Positions 35,532 through 44,734 of a stretch of 64,000 bases of DNA are shown in pieces. Position 1 is the first letter of the stretch. Each line of letters starts with the position of its first letter. The notes under the pieces were generated by a model. It saw only the letters and a list, made by a program, of their open reading frames with translations, did not search any database and was not told the origin of the DNA. This stretch comes from Isoalcanivorax pacificus W11-5 (GTDB lineage: Bacteria; Pseudomonadota; Gammaproteobacteria; Pseudomonadales; Alcanivoracaceae). The translations under genes and the position numbers were made by a program. The stretch covers positions 3,922,994-3,986,993 of the forward strand of contig NZ_CP004387.1 of the NCBI RefSeq assembly GCF_000299335.2. Direction: 5' to 3'.

Positions 35532-35807
35532 GTTCGTGTCAGCCAGTATTGAGACCGGCGGCGATGATGTGCCACCGCCAGCACGAGTATCTGCTGGTCG
35601 ATAGCGCGATAAAGAATGGAGAAAGGGGAGCGTTGCATCACTACGCGCCGGATATCGGGTGATGCCTCAATGGGCCATAGCGTCAGCTGCTCGCAGTAGC
35701 GTTACCTCCAGCTCATCAATCAGCGCAGCGCCCAATCCCTGAACGCGTTGTTCATAGAAGCCTGTTGCTTCGAGGAACTCGGCCTCGCCCGCCGCCTCCC
35801 ACGCCAT
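35528..35807 (-). pseudogene. Frameshifted ParE/RelE-type toxin remnant, no antitoxin
   Basis: The minus strand encodes MAWEAAGEAEFLEATGFYEQ and continues to about LEVTLLRA before a stop. In the next frame it continues as LTLWPIEASPDIRRVVMQRS and ends AVAHHRRRSQYWLTRT. Joined, these match the ParE/RelE family plan: an early E-A-E-F-L-E-A-x-x-F-Y-E helix, then IRR, a YR motif and the terminal VAHHRRRxxYW. The 280-base span is not divisible by three, consistent with a single-base indel near 35660-35690. No antitoxin ORF is found upstream, where the next gene starts at once. This is a decaying orphan toxin. Confidence 0.8.
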
Positions 35808-35863
35808 CAAGAGGCCGGCAACGCCCCTACCCACCCTCTGGCCAAGAGGCTAGGCTATCACCC

Positions 35864-36739
35864 ATGCATTCCCTGGCGCCCACCCGGCCACGGCCGGGAC
35901 TGCTGCTTATCCTCTGCCTGCTGACGACCAGCCTGTGGGCTACGTCGCTGCATGCTTCGACGATCTCCGCCGCGACCCTGGCCGAGACCATACGCCGTGA
36001 AGGGCTGGCGTCACGCCTGCTGATCCGGTCGGAAGAACAGGGCGACACCGCACGGGGCAGTGTCGATGCGATTGTCGATTATCCGTTTGCCGTATTGAGC
36101 ACCGCGCTGACCGGCATCGACCCTTGGTGTGAAATCACCTTTCTGCATTTCAATATCAAGGCATGCGTGTACCGCGAGGATGACAGCGGCGGGCGGGTCA
36201 CGCTCTACAGCGGGCGCATGCATTACCAGCCGCCGGAGAAGTCGTTCCGCAATGACTACCTTTTTCGCGAAGAAGCCCGCACGGACACGCGGCTTGCCGT
36301 CAGCATGCTGGGTGCCGACGGGCCGTTCGGCACGCGTGATTATGAAATCCGCATTGAAGCCGTGCCGCTGGATGCACAGCGCAGCCTGCTGCGGCTGAGT
36401 TATTCGGTCAGCTACGGCTTGCTCACGCGCACGGCGCAGCGCCTGTATTTCGCCACCGCAGGCCGGCACCGCATCGGCTTTTCCAGCGAAGACGGCAAGC
36501 CGATTCGCGGCCTGCGCGGCATGATGGAACGCAACACCATGCGCTTTTATCTGGCCTTGCAGGCCTATCTCGAAGCCCCGGCAGACAGCGCGCTGGAAAC
36601 ACGTCTGGCGCGCTGGCATGCGCTGACGCTGAACTACCCGGACCAGCTCAGGGAATTGCCGCTGGAAGAGTACCTGGACAATAAAATGCGCGAACGCACC
36701 CATCAGCAGACGCTGCAACAGCAAGCCGACTCAGGCTGA
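35864..36739 (+). CDS. Predicted secreted protein, unknown function
   Basis: From MHSLAPTRPRPGLLLILCLL the protein has a signal peptide ending near LHA-S (about residue 30). A roughly 260-residue mature part follows without membrane segments. Segments such as YPFAVLSTALTGIDPWCEITFLHFN, RDYEIRIEAVPLDAQRSLLRLSYS and RHRIGFSSEDGKPIRGLRGMMERN look like a folded periplasmic domain, possibly lipid- or acyl-related. I recognise no family. It converges with the MFS gene with a 9-base overlap of their 3' ends. Confidence 0.75.
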   Translation: MHSLAPTRPRPGLLLILCLLTTSLWATSLHASTISAATLAETIRREGLASRLLIRSEEQGDTARGSVDAIVDYPFAVLSTALTGIDPWCEITFLHFNIKACVYREDDSGGRVTLYSGRMHYQPPEKSFRNDYLFREEARTDTRLAVSMLGADGPFGTRDYEIRIEAVPLDAQRSLLRLSYSVSYGLLTRTAQRLYFATAGRHRIGFSSEDGKPIRGLRGMMERNTMRFYLALQAYLEAPADSALETRLARWHALTLNYPDQLRELPLEEYLDNKMRERTHQQTLQQQADSG

Positions 36740-37990
36740 ACGCGACACGCTCTCCACATCACTGAACCGGTCCACCTGCCGCAACGGCTTGAACCCCCAG
36801 GCCCAGCCGACCACCACCGCCAGCGTGGCGGCGCCGCCCATCACGGCCGCCGGCACTGTGCCCAGCCAGGCTGCCGCCGTGCCGGCGCGGAACTCGCCCA
36901 GCTCGTTGGACGAACCGATGAACAGCATGTTCACCGCATTCACCCGGCCGCGCATTTCATCCGGCGTCGCGAGCTGGATCAACGTGGTGCGCACATACAC
37001 ACTGATCATGTCCGCCGCGCCTGCCACCAACATGGCCGCGAACGACACCCAGAACAGCGTCGAGAAGGCGAACACCAGATTGGCGACACCAAACACCGCG
37101 ACCGCCACGAACATCACCCGCCCGACATGGCGAGTGAGCGCACGGGTGCTGAGATAAATCCCCATCAGCAGCGCACCCACCGCCACCGCACTGCGCAACG
37201 CACCCAGCCCTTCCGGCCCGACGTGCAGCACATCGCTGGCATAGATCGGCAGCAGGGCCACCACGCCACCGAGCAGCACGGCAAACAGGTCCAGCGAGAT
37301 GGCGCCGAGAATGATCGGCCGTGAACGGATATAGCGGATGCCGGCGGTGAAACGCTGCCAGGCCGTATTGGTAACGGGCAGAATTTTTGCCGCGTACAGA
37401 ACCGGCACAGGGAGCAGCATCAGGATGCCGATGACAAAGCAGCCGAGGCACACCGCATACGCGAGGCTGCCGCCAAAAGCGTACAGCACGCCGCCCATCA
37501 GCGGCCCGCCGATCACTGCGACTTTCATGATCATGCTGTTCACAGCAATGGCCCGCGCCAGTTGCTCACGCGGCACAATCTGCGGCAGCAGGCTTTGCAG
37601 GGTCGGGCCGGTAAAGGCGCGGGCACAGCCGAACAACGCCAGCACCAGGTAGTAGTAACCGACCTCATGCTCGCCGAGGGACAGGTATAGCAGCATGCCG
37701 CTGCACAGCGCCTGCCCGCTCCAGCTCAGCAACAGAATGCGCTTGCGGCTGTAGCGATCCACCAGGTCGCCGGCGGGCAACAGCAGGCACAGCATGGGAA
37801 TGAATTGCGCCAGCCCCACCCAGGCCAGCGACAACGGGTCGCGGGTGATGTCGTAGACCTGCCAGGCGACCACCACCGCCTGGATCTGCATGGCGAACAC
37901 CGCCGCCAGCCGGGCAATCAGAAACGCCGCAAAACCCGGCTCGCGCAGCACACGCCGCCGGGATGGTTCGGCCGAAGCCTGCGATGTCAT
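36731..37990 (-). CDS. Major facilitator superfamily transporter (EntS-like)
   Basis: The 419-residue protein has about 12 hydrophobic segments and the MFS loop motif GDLVDRYSRKRILLLS near residue 74. ARAFTGPTLQSLLPQIVPREQL marks helix 4-5 of the MFS_3/EntS type of exporters. The substrate cannot be assigned (siderophore or drug export is common in this subgroup). It is 51 bases from slyX on the same strand. Confidence 0.88.
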   Translation of the reverse strand: MTSQASAEPSRRRVLREPGFAAFLIARLAAVFAMQIQAVVVAWQVYDITRDPLSLAWVGLAQFIPMLCLLLPAGDLVDRYSRKRILLLSWSGQALCSGMLLYLSLGEHEVGYYYLVLALFGCARAFTGPTLQSLLPQIVPREQLARAIAVNSMIMKVAVIGGPLMGGVLYAFGGSLAYAVCLGCFVIGILMLLPVPVLYAAKILPVTNTAWQRFTAGIRYIRSRPIILGAISLDLFAVLLGGVVALLPIYASDVLHVGPEGLGALRSAVAVGALLMGIYLSTRALTRHVGRVMFVAVAVFGVANLVFAFSTLFWVSFAAMLVAGAADMISVYVRTTLIQLATPDEMRGRVNAVNMLFIGSSNELGEFRAGTAAAWLGTVPAAVMGGAATLAVVVGWAWGFKPLRQVDRFSDVESVSRSA

Positions 37991-38041
37991 GGACCCTTAC
38001 CTGTCGTGGCCCGCGCCGGACGACGTCCTGCCCGGCGGGCA

Positions 38042-38251
38042 TCAGTAGTGCGGCGGCACCTCGTCCTCGGGGCCGCGCCGGTCTTTGACCAGCTCGTTCA
38101 TGTCCTGAAGGTGGCCGATCAGGGACCGGCAGACCTGCTCAAGCTGGTCGATCTGCTGTTGCTGGCTGGCAACGATGCCGTTCAGGGCCAGCAGCAGGTC
38201 TTCCTGGTAGGCCAGTTTGGTTTCGATGTCCACCAGACGCTGTTCACTCAT
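38042..38251 (-). CDS. slyX: SlyX family protein
   Basis: The 69-residue protein begins MSEQRLVDIETKLAYQEDLL and continues as a heptad-rich coiled coil with a QQQQIDQL segment. It ends RRGPEDEVPPHY, matching the PPPHY-type end of SlyX. SlyX is a small, conserved, probably dimeric coiled-coil protein of unknown function. It is divergent from the Mn riboswitch gene and lies upstream of the MFS gene. Confidence 0.9.
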   Translation of the reverse strand: MSEQRLVDIETKLAYQEDLLLALNGIVASQQQQIDQLEQVCRSLIGHLQDMNELVKDRRGPEDEVPPHY

Positions 38252-38311
38252 GGCGTTGCCTCCACCTGGCCGAGAGAGTTGCCGACCTTATCATAATCCC
38301 TTAGGCTTGGC

Positions 38312-38510
38312 GCCGTTCTGGGGGAGTAGTCTCCGTGCCGCCCCTCGATTAAATGGCACGGCGGGCCGTCAACATACTTGTCGCACACGACATGGCGCCC
38401 CGATCCCGCACCCGTCTGACCACGGGTACAGGGACTGACAAGACCCGGGACACAGGTGCCTCCCATGGCGGGACGGGCGCATGTGTCTCGGTGTTGAAGA
38501 TTCGGTCCCG
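38312..38510 (+). promoter_or_regulatory. yybP-ykoY (Mn2+) riboswitch
   Basis: The leader of the exporter gene contains GGGGGAGTAG (38320-38329) and CGTCAACATACT (38367-38378), the two most conserved segments of the yybP-ykoY manganese riboswitch. GGCACGG pairs with CCGTGCC between them. A second segment with GACTGACAAGACCC and ACAGGTGCC follows at about 38432-38460. The aptamer ends shortly before the ATG at 38526, leaving room for an expression platform that would act on translation or termination. This riboswitch class commonly precedes UPF0016 exporters. Confidence 0.87.
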
Positions 38511-38525
38511 CCTCTGGAATGTCCC

Positions 38526-39095
38526 ATGCTTGCAGAAGCCTTTGTTGTTTCCACCACCCTGGTTGCCATCGGCGAGATCGGCGACAAGACCCAACTGCTG
38601 TCCTTCGCGCTGGCCCAGCGTTATCGCGCACCCTGGCTGATCATGGCCGGCGTCTTGCTGGCCACGCTGCTCAACCATGGACTGTCGGCCTGGTTCGGCG
38701 GTTATCTGGCCGGGCTGGTCAGCCCGTTCTGGCTTACGGTGCTGCTGGGCGGCAGTTTTATCCTGCTCGGGCTGTGGATGCTGATTCCCGACAAGGAAGA
38801 AGACATCGACAACGGTCGGCGCTGGGGGCCGTTCGCTGCCGCATTCGTGCTGTTTTTCCTGGCCGAGATCGGTGACAAGACGCAGATCGCCACGGTGGCG
38901 CTGGCAGCCCGTTTCCCGGCGGATTTCTGGCAGGTGCTCAGTGGCTCGACCCTCGGCATGATGGCGGCCAATGTGCCGGTGGTGTGGCTCGGCGCGCGGC
39001 TGATCAGCCCACGCGGCGAGGCGTGGGCACACCGGATCAGTGCCGCGCTGTTCGTGCTGTTTGGCGTGGTAACGCTGGGCAGCCTGTGGTGGTGA
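38526..39095 (+). CDS. GDT1/TMEM165/UPF0016-family Mn2+ exporter
   Basis: The 189-residue membrane protein begins MLAEAFVVSTTLVAIGEIGD and contains the two hallmark motifs GEIGDKTQLL (near residue 16) and AEIGDKTQIA (near residue 115), one in each repeat of three helices. Bacterial relatives (MneA, Mnx) export manganese, and the Mn riboswitch in front strongly supports this. A start further upstream would fall in the riboswitch leader. It converges on arsH with one base between the stops. Confidence 0.92.
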   Translation: MLAEAFVVSTTLVAIGEIGDKTQLLSFALAQRYRAPWLIMAGVLLATLLNHGLSAWFGGYLAGLVSPFWLTVLLGGSFILLGLWMLIPDKEEDIDNGRRWGPFAAAFVLFFLAEIGDKTQIATVALAARFPADFWQVLSGSTLGMMAANVPVVWLGARLISPRGEAWAHRISAALFVLFGVVTLGSLWW

Positions 39096-39096
39096 T

Positions 39097-39807
39097 TCAA
39101 TGGGCGCGCTGGTTCACCCGGCGCGCCACGTCCTCTGCCGATTCCTTGCGTTCGGAATAGCGGTCCACCAGATAATCACTGCGGTCCCGCACCAGCAGGG
39201 TGAATTTCATCAGCTCTTCCATCACGTCCACGATGCGGTCGTAGAACGGTGACGGCTTCATGCGATCGTTGTCGTCGAATTCCAGATACGCCTTGGCCAC
39301 GGATGACTGGTTCGGAATGGTCACCATGCGCATCCAGCGCCCGAGCACGCGCAACTGGTTTACCGCGTTGAAGGATTGCGAACCGCCGCAGACCTGCATC
39401 ACCGCCAGCGTCTTGCCCTGGGTCGGACGCACGCCACCGAGCGACAACGGAATCCAGTCGATCTGCGCCTTCATGATGCCCGTCATGGCGCCGTGACGCT
39501 CCGGCGAACACCAGACCATGCCCTCCGACCAGGCCGCCAGCTCGCGCAGCTCGGCCACTTTCGGATGCTCCACCGGCGCCGCATCCGGCAGCGGCAGGCC
39601 AGCCGGGTTGAAGATACGTGTCTCGGCGCCCATGGCCTGCAACAACCGCGCCGCCTCTTCCGTGGCCAGGCGGCTGAAAGAACGTTCGCGCAGCGAACCG
39701 TACAACAGCAGGATGCGCGGCGGGTGCGCGGACGGCGACGCAGCGAACACTGCGTCGTTATCCGGCACCCGGAACAGTTCGCCGTCTACATTGGGCAGAT
39801 CCTTCAT
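39097..39807 (-). CDS. arsH: ArsH, NADPH-dependent FMN reductase (organoarsenical oxidase)
   Basis: The 236-residue protein has [25 protein letters not shown] split over residues about 32-56 with the FMN phosphate-loop GSLRERS. It then has [25 protein letters not shown] and [20 protein letters not shown], all typical of ArsH. ArsH oxidises trivalent methylarsenicals and gives resistance. It is the last gene of the ars operon, overlapping acr3 by 4 bases. Confidence 0.95.
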   Translation of the reverse strand: MKDLPNVDGELFRVPDNDAVFAASPSAHPPRILLLYGSLRERSFSRLATEEAARLLQAMGAETRIFNPAGLPLPDAAPVEHPKVAELRELAAWSEGMVWCSPERHGAMTGIMKAQIDWIPLSLGGVRPTQGKTLAVMQVCGGSQSFNAVNQLRVLGRWMRMVTIPNQSSVAKAYLEFDDNDRMKPSPFYDRIVDVMEELMKFTLLVRDRSDYLVDRYSERKESAEDVARRVNQRAH

Positions 39808-40835
39808 CGTGTCGCCTCTGCAGGAAACCAGTGCCGGGTGCGGTTCGCCAGCGCGACCAGTGACAGCATCACCGGCACTTCCACCAGCACTCCCACCACG
39901 GTGGCCAGCGCCGCCCCACTGTGCAGACCAAACAGGGAAATCGCTACCGCCACCGCCAGTTCAAAGAAATTCGAAGTGCCGATCAACCCCGCCGGCGCCG
40001 CTACATTGTGCGGCAGGCGCAGCCATTTGGCGCCACCGTAGGCGATCACAAAAATGCCGTAGCTCTGGATCAGCAGCGGAATGGCGATCAGCAGGATCAC
40101 GAAGGGTTCACTGACGATGGTTGGCGCCTGGAAACCGAACAACAGCACCACGGTGGCCAACAGCCCGGTCACCGACCAGGGCTTGATCCGGGACACAAAG
40201 GCGTTGATACGCGCCGCACCACCTTGTCGCTCCAGTTGCCGGCGCGTCATGACACCGGCCAGCAGGGGCAGCACCACATACAACACCACGGACAGCAGCA
40301 ACGTTTCCCACGGCACGGTCACATCGGTCATGCCCAGCAGCAGCGCCGCGATGGGGGCAAACGCGAAAATCATGATGATGTCGTTCACCGACACCTGCAC
40401 CAGAGTGTAATTGGGGTCGCCCTTGGTGAGCTGGCTCCAGACAAACACCATCGCGGTACAGGGCGCCACACCCAGCAGGATCATGCCGGCGATATACTCG
40501 GTGGCACTGGCCTCATCCACCAGGCCGGCAAACAGCACGCGGAAAAACAGCCAGCCCAGCGCCGCCATGGTGAACGGCTTGATCAGCCAGTTCACCACCA
40601 GCGTCAGCCAGATACCCTGCGGGCGCTTGCCAATATCGCGCACGGCGGCGAAATCCACCTGCACCATCATCGGGTAGATCATGGCCCAGATGAACACCGC
40701 CACCACCAGGTTCACATGCGCGTATTCCAGCGCGGCGATGGCGGTAAAAAGTTCAGGCAGTGCCAGCCCGGCGATCACGCCGGCAATGATGCACAGGCCC
40801 ACCCAGACACTGAGATAACGTTCGAAGAGGCCCAT
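39804..40835 (-). CDS. acr3: Arsenite efflux pump Acr3
   Basis: From [20 protein letters not shown] the protein is 343 residues with about ten hydrophobic helices. The conserved family segments are [18 protein letters not shown] (the essential Cys) and [20 protein letters not shown], together with MVQVDF. It exports As(III). The frame extends 15 codons upstream into the end of arsC. The start chosen lies 4 bases after the arsC stop. It is co-transcribed in arsR-arsC-acr3-arsH. Confidence 0.95.
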   Translation of the reverse strand: MGLFERYLSVWVGLCIIAGVIAGLALPELFTAIAALEYAHVNLVVAVFIWAMIYPMMVQVDFAAVRDIGKRPQGIWLTLVVNWLIKPFTMAALGWLFFRVLFAGLVDEASATEYIAGMILLGVAPCTAMVFVWSQLTKGDPNYTLVQVSVNDIIMIFAFAPIAALLLGMTDVTVPWETLLLSVVLYVVLPLLAGVMTRRQLERQGGAARINAFVSRIKPWSVTGLLATVVLLFGFQAPTIVSEPFVILLIAIPLLIQSYGIFVIAYGGAKWLRLPHNVAAPAGLIGTSNFFELAVAVAISLFGLHSGAALATVVGVLVEVPVMLSLVALANRTRHWFPAEATR

Positions 40836-40839
40836 GGGA

Positions 40840-41343
40840 TCAGCCCGGGTACGCGTGTGACAGGCGTTGCTGGATATCACCCAGCGCCGCGACCAGTTCC
40901 GCCGGCTTCATCGTTTCCAGCGGCAGCGCCAGCAGCGCTTCAAGGCGCACTTGCAAAGCGCGCAGCGTACGCTCGAAGGCACGCGCAACGGTGTCCTCAT
41001 CCCCCTGGACCGGCGCCGGATCGGCCACACCCCTGTGTGCCTTGAGGGTCTTGCCCAGCCATACCGGGCAGCTCTCGCCAGCGGCGTTGTCGCACACGGT
41101 CACTACCAGGTCAAAAGACTGATCGGCAAAAGCATCCCAGGATTGTGAGGCCACCTCGCCCACAGGAATCTGGTGGCGCGCCAGCACTTTCAGTGCATTC
41201 GGATTGACCTCACCGGTGGGCTGGCTGCCCGCACTGAGTGCTTCCAGGCGGCCGGCGCCGAGATGGTTGGCCAGCGCTTCGGCAATAATGGAACGGCAGG
41301 AATTGCCGGTACAGAGGAACAGGACACGCAGAGGCAGTTTCAT
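40840..41343 (-). CDS. arsC: Arsenate reductase ArsC (low-molecular-weight phosphatase type)
   Basis: The 167-residue protein has the P-loop Cys11 in [14 protein letters not shown] and two further cysteines in [15 protein letters not shown] (Cys84 and Cys92), the relay used by thioredoxin-coupled ArsC. It converts As(V) to As(III) for Acr3. It lies between arsR and acr3 with short gaps. Confidence 0.94.
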   Translation of the reverse strand: MKLPLRVLFLCTGNSCRSIIAEALANHLGAGRLEALSAGSQPTGEVNPNALKVLARHQIPVGEVASQSWDAFADQSFDLVVTVCDNAAGESCPVWLGKTLKAHRGVADPAPVQGDEDTVARAFERTLRALQVRLEALLALPLETMKPAELVAALGDIQQRLSHAYPG

Positions 41344-41365
41344 TGACAGTGCTCCGTTGGAAAAT

Positions 41366-41689
41366 TCAGCAACAATTGGCGGCCCGCTTCAGCAGCGCTC
41401 CCCGGCTGGCCGCCGCCGCCCCGGTGAGCTGGCTGATGACGGCGAACGCCCAGTCGGGCATCGTTTCACTGAGCCGGTAATGCACCCACTGCCCGGCGCG
41501 CCGGTCCTGTACGATGCCGCAACTGCGCAACTGCGCCAGGTGCCGCGATACAGTGGATTGTGGCAACGACAGGGCACTGACCAGATCACAGACGCAGACC
41601 TCGCCAAAGCGGCTGAGCAGCATGACGGCGCTGAGGCGGGTGTCATCGGCCAGGCACTTGCAGAGCATCACCGGGGTCAGGTCAGCCAT
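41366..41689 (-). CDS. arsR: Arsenic-responsive repressor ArsR
   Basis: The 107-residue winged-helix protein has the As(III) site Cys32 and Cys34 in EVCVCDLVSALSL and the DNA-reading helix LPQSTVSRHLAQLR. Two more cysteines lie near the N-terminus (Cys10, Cys12) and two at the very C-terminus. It represses the ars operon and is released by arsenite. A clear palindrome sits just upstream. Four genes follow one strand from here to arsH. Confidence 0.95.
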   Translation of the reverse strand: MADLTPVMLCKCLADDTRLSAVMLLSRFGEVCVCDLVSALSLPQSTVSRHLAQLRSCGIVQDRRAGQWVHYRLSETMPDWAFAVISQLTGAAAASRGALLKRAANCC

Positions 41690-41705
41690 GTTTCACCATA
41701 TATGA

Positions 41706-41725
41706 ATATTCGGATATGCGAATAT
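41706..41725. promoter_or_regulatory. ArsR operator
   Basis: ATATTCG-N6-CGAATAT is a perfect dyad, 7-base arms, centred 26 bases upstream of the arsR start, in an AT-rich region. It lies inside the expected ars promoter. Confidence 0.75.
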
Positions 41726-41737
41726 GTTAGACCAGGG

Positions 41738-41764
41738 AAAAGGCGCCGGCAAGGGGCGCCTTTT
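41738..41764 (-). terminator. Bidirectional Rho-independent terminator between phoU and arsR
   Basis: AAAAGGCGCC and GGCGCCTTTT form a perfect 10-bp stem with a 7-base loop. It follows the phoU stop by 14 bases and ends the pst-phoU transcript before the ars operon on the same strand. Symmetry makes it able to act on both strands. Confidence 0.88.
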
Positions 41765-41777
41765 CGTTACCCGGCCA

Positions 41778-42497
41778 TCAAGGCTTGCCCTTGACCTCTT
41801 TCTCCATCTCATCGACCGAGATATGGCGTACGTCCTTGCCCTTGACCAGATAGATGATCTGCTCACAGATGTTACGTGAGTGATCGCCCACCCGCTCCAG
41901 CGAGCGCAGTGTCCAGATGACATTCAGCACACGGGAAATGGAGCGCGGGTCTTCCATCATGAAGGTCACCAGCGAGCGCATGGCTGACCGGTACTCCATA
42001 TCAATCTGGGCATCCTCACCGGCCACTTCCACCGCCTTGTCGGCATCGAAGCGCGCGAAGGCGTCCAGCGCGGAATGCAGCATGCGGCGCACATGGTTGC
42101 CGATATGACGCGCCTCGACATACCCACTGGGGGATTCACCTTCCTGTGCCAGCTGGATCGCCATGGCAGCGATCTTGGCGGATTCGTCACCGATGCGCTC
42201 CAGGTCAGAGACGCATTTGGACACCGCGATCAGCATGCGCAGGTCGGAGGCGGCCGGCGCACGCAGCGCCAGTACGCGGGCACACTCTTCGTCGATTTTC
42301 TTTTCCAGGCTGTCGACACGGTCTTCCACCGTCAGCACCTGCTCGGCCAGCTCGGAATCACCGGCCAGCAGCGCCTGCAGCGCGTCGCCCACCTGTTTTT
42401 CCACCAGCCCGCCCATCTCCATCAGGTGGGTACGGATGGATTCCATTTCCTCGTTGTACTGGCTGGAGCTGTGTTTGCCAAAATGGAAGCGATCCAT
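41778..42497 (-). CDS. phoU: Phosphate transport regulator PhoU
   Basis: The 239-residue protein has two three-helix repeats. The metal-binding motif appears twice: DLERIGDESAKIAAMA near residue 98 and LERVGDHSRNICEQI near 201, the E/D-x-x-R-x-x-D pattern of PhoU. It connects Pst transport to PhoR. It follows pstB by 54 bases and is the last gene of pstSCAB-phoU. Confidence 0.97.
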   Translation of the reverse strand: MDRFHFGKHSSSQYNEEMESIRTHLMEMGGLVEKQVGDALQALLAGDSELAEQVLTVEDRVDSLEKKIDEECARVLALRAPAASDLRMLIAVSKCVSDLERIGDESAKIAAMAIQLAQEGESPSGYVEARHIGNHVRRMLHSALDAFARFDADKAVEVAGEDAQIDMEYRSAMRSLVTFMMEDPRSISRVLNVIWTLRSLERVGDHSRNICEQIIYLVKGKDVRHISVDEMEKEVKGKP

Positions 42498-42551
42498 GAC
42501 GCTCTCCTCAAAAACAGTGGGGCCACCGCCGTGCGGCGGCCGTCAATATCA

Positions 42552-43379
42552 TCAACCGAAGCGGCCGGTAATGTAAGCTTCCGTCAGGTCGTGGTCCGGC
42601 TGGGTAAATACCTTCTCGGTGTTGTTCACCTCGATCAGCTCCCCCAGATGGAAGTAGGCCGTGCGGTCGGACACGCGCGCCGCCTGCTGCATGGAGTGCG
42701 TCACGATGGCGATGCTGTACTGGTTCGACAGCTCGTCGATCAGCTCTTCCACTTTTGCGGTGGCAATCGGGTCCAGCGCCGAGCAGGGCTCGTCCATCAG
42801 GATCACTTCCGGGCTCACGGCAATGGCGCGCGCAATGCACAGCCGTTGCTGCTGACCACCTGACAGCCCGGTGCCCGGCTTGTCCAGGCGGTCTTTGACT
42901 TCTTCCCACAGGCCCGCGCGGCGCAGGCTGCTCTCGACGATATCGTCCAGATCACCACGGCCACGTGCCAGGCCGTGCAGCTTCGGGCCGTAGGCGACGT
43001 TGTCATAGATCGATTTCGGGAACGGGTTCGGCTTCTGGAACACCATGCCCACCTGGGCACGCAGCAGCACCACGTCCAGCGACGGATCATAAATGTCGCG
43101 GCCGTCCAGCGTCACCGCACCTTCCACACGACAGCCCTCGATGGTGTCATTCATGCGGTTCAGCGTTCGCAGGAAGGTGGACTTGCCGCAGCCGGATGGC
43201 CCGATGAAGGCGATCACCTCGTTTTCCATGATGTCCAGGTCGATACCCTTGATGGCCTGGGTATCGCCATAGAACACCTTGACGCCACGGGCGCTCATTT
43301 TCGCCTTGTCGCTCATGGCGCCTTCGGCCTGGCGGGCCTGGGTGCGCTGGCTCATCATTTCCGGATTGACCATTTTCAT
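42552..43379 (-). CDS. pstB: Phosphate ABC transporter ATP-binding protein PstB
   Basis: From [20 protein letters not shown] the protein is 275 residues. Walker A is GPSGCGKST (60-68), the signature [19 protein letters not shown], Walker [14 protein letters not shown] and H-loop [14 protein letters not shown]. The N-terminal 30 residues before [14 protein letters not shown] are longer than in E. coli PstB, and internal Met codons could be true starts. It begins 2 bases after the pstA stop. AGGTGG precedes the ATG. Confidence 0.96.
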   Translation of the reverse strand: MKMVNPEMMSQRTQARQAEGAMSDKAKMSARGVKVFYGDTQAIKGIDLDIMENEVIAFIGPSGCGKSTFLRTLNRMNDTIEGCRVEGAVTLDGRDIYDPSLDVVLLRAQVGMVFQKPNPFPKSIYDNVAYGPKLHGLARGRGDLDDIVESSLRRAGLWEEVKDRLDKPGTGLSGGQQQRLCIARAIAVSPEVILMDEPCSALDPIATAKVEELIDELSNQYSIAIVTHSMQQAARVSDRTAYFHLGELIEVNNTEKVFTQPDHDLTEAYITGRFG

Positions 43380-43381
43380 TG

Positions 43382-44734
43382 TCACCACCTTCTCTCGAAT
43401 TTCTTGCGCAGCAAGATAGCCAGCGCGTTCAGGCCGATCATCATGCTCAGCAGCACGATGATCGCCGCAGAGGTGCGGGCCTCAAAGAAGTTGCGCAGCT
43501 CGTTGCCTTGCCACAGATAAATCTGCACCGGCAAGGCCGTGGATTGCTCAAACGGCGTGGCCGGAATATTGGCCACGAACGCATTCATGCCGATCAGCAG
43601 CAACGGCGCTGTCTCGCCCAGCGCCTGCGCCACACCAATAATGGCGCCCGTCAGCACGCCGGGAATCGCCAGCGGCAACACCTGGTGAAATACCATCTGG
43701 ACTTTCGATGCGCCCAGCGCAAGCGCCGCCTGGCGAATCGACGGCGGCACCGCTTTCAGTGCAGCACGGGTGGCAATGATCACGGTCGGCAGCGTCATCA
43801 GACTCAGTACCAGACCACCCACCAGCGGCGCCGACAACGGCAGCCTGAACCAGTTGATGAAGATTGCCGCGCCCAGCAGACCGAAGACAATGGACGGCAC
43901 GGCGGCCAGGTTATTGATGTTCACTTCGATCAGATCGGTAAAACGGTTGCGCGGCGCGAACTCTTCCAGATACACCGCGCTGGCCACACCCACCGGCACC
44001 GCCAGGAAGATCACGATCACCATCATGAACAGCGAGCCCATGAAAGCACCGGCCAGACCGGCCGCTGCCGGCGAACTGCGCGAATCCGGATTGGTAAACA
44101 GCGGCGTGGCGAACTTGACGTTCAGCACGCCCTCTGCCTTCAGCATGTCGGCCAGCTCACGCACGGGTGCGCGCAATTGCTGCTGGCTGTCCGGCAGGCT
44201 GCGGTCAATGTTGCCGCGCACCCAGACGTCCACGTTGGCATCGGCCAGCAGGTCCAGTTTCACGGTCTTGCCGATCAGCGAGGGGTCCTCAATGACCATG
44301 TCGCGCAGGCGGAACCGCTCGCTGCTGGTGAACAGCGCTCGCACATAACGACGCTCTTTCTCCAGCTCCGGCTTCAGCGTGATGATGCTGTTCTCCATGA
44401 TCCGGTTCCAGTTCACCATGGTGAGCTGGCTTTGCCAGGCAATCTCGCGCTCGCCAAAAGCCTGCGGCGATTCATCTGCCCGGGGCACCGGTTTCGGGTC
44501 CACCTGAATGATGGCCGGGTCAAAGAACACATCCACGGTCATCGCCGACTGCCAGAACGCCGGCAGGCCACGCGCGAGGATGCTGATAAACAGCAGCGCC
44601 ACAAAGGCCAGGCCAGCCATGACCGCACTCAGGCCGAACAGCCGGAAGCGTGTTTCCCGCGCATGGCGCCGGCGCAGGCTTTTTTCCACGCGGGCCTGGA
44701 TGATGGCGCGTTCGCTCAGCGTCTCGTTGCTCAT
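43382..44734 (-). CDS. pstA: Phosphate ABC transporter permease PstA (with DUF3333 N-terminal region)
   Basis: The 450-residue protein has one N-terminal membrane segment near residues 35-55 and then a periplasmic stretch of about 170 residues of the DUF3333 type. The core permease domain has [42 protein letters not shown] and the EAA-loop [16 protein letters not shown]. The extra periplasmic part is usual in Pseudomonas- and Alcanivorax-type PstA, not in E. coli. Its start overlaps the pstC stop in an ATGA. Confidence 0.95.
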   Translation of the reverse strand: MSNETLSERAIIQARVEKSLRRRHARETRFRLFGLSAVMAGLAFVALLFISILARGLPAFWQSAMTVDVFFDPAIIQVDPKPVPRADESPQAFGEREIAWQSQLTMVNWNRIMENSIITLKPELEKERRYVRALFTSSERFRLRDMVIEDPSLIGKTVKLDLLADANVDVWVRGNIDRSLPDSQQQLRAPVRELADMLKAEGVLNVKFATPLFTNPDSRSSPAAAGLAGAFMGSLFMMVIVIFLAVPVGVASAVYLEEFAPRNRFTDLIEVNINNLAAVPSIVFGLLGAAIFINWFRLPLSAPLVGGLVLSLMTLPTVIIATRAALKAVPPSIRQAALALGASKVQMVFHQVLPLAIPGVLTGAIIGVAQALGETAPLLLIGMNAFVANIPATPFEQSTALPVQIYLWQGNELRNFFEARTSAAIIVLLSMMIGLNALAILLRKKFERRW

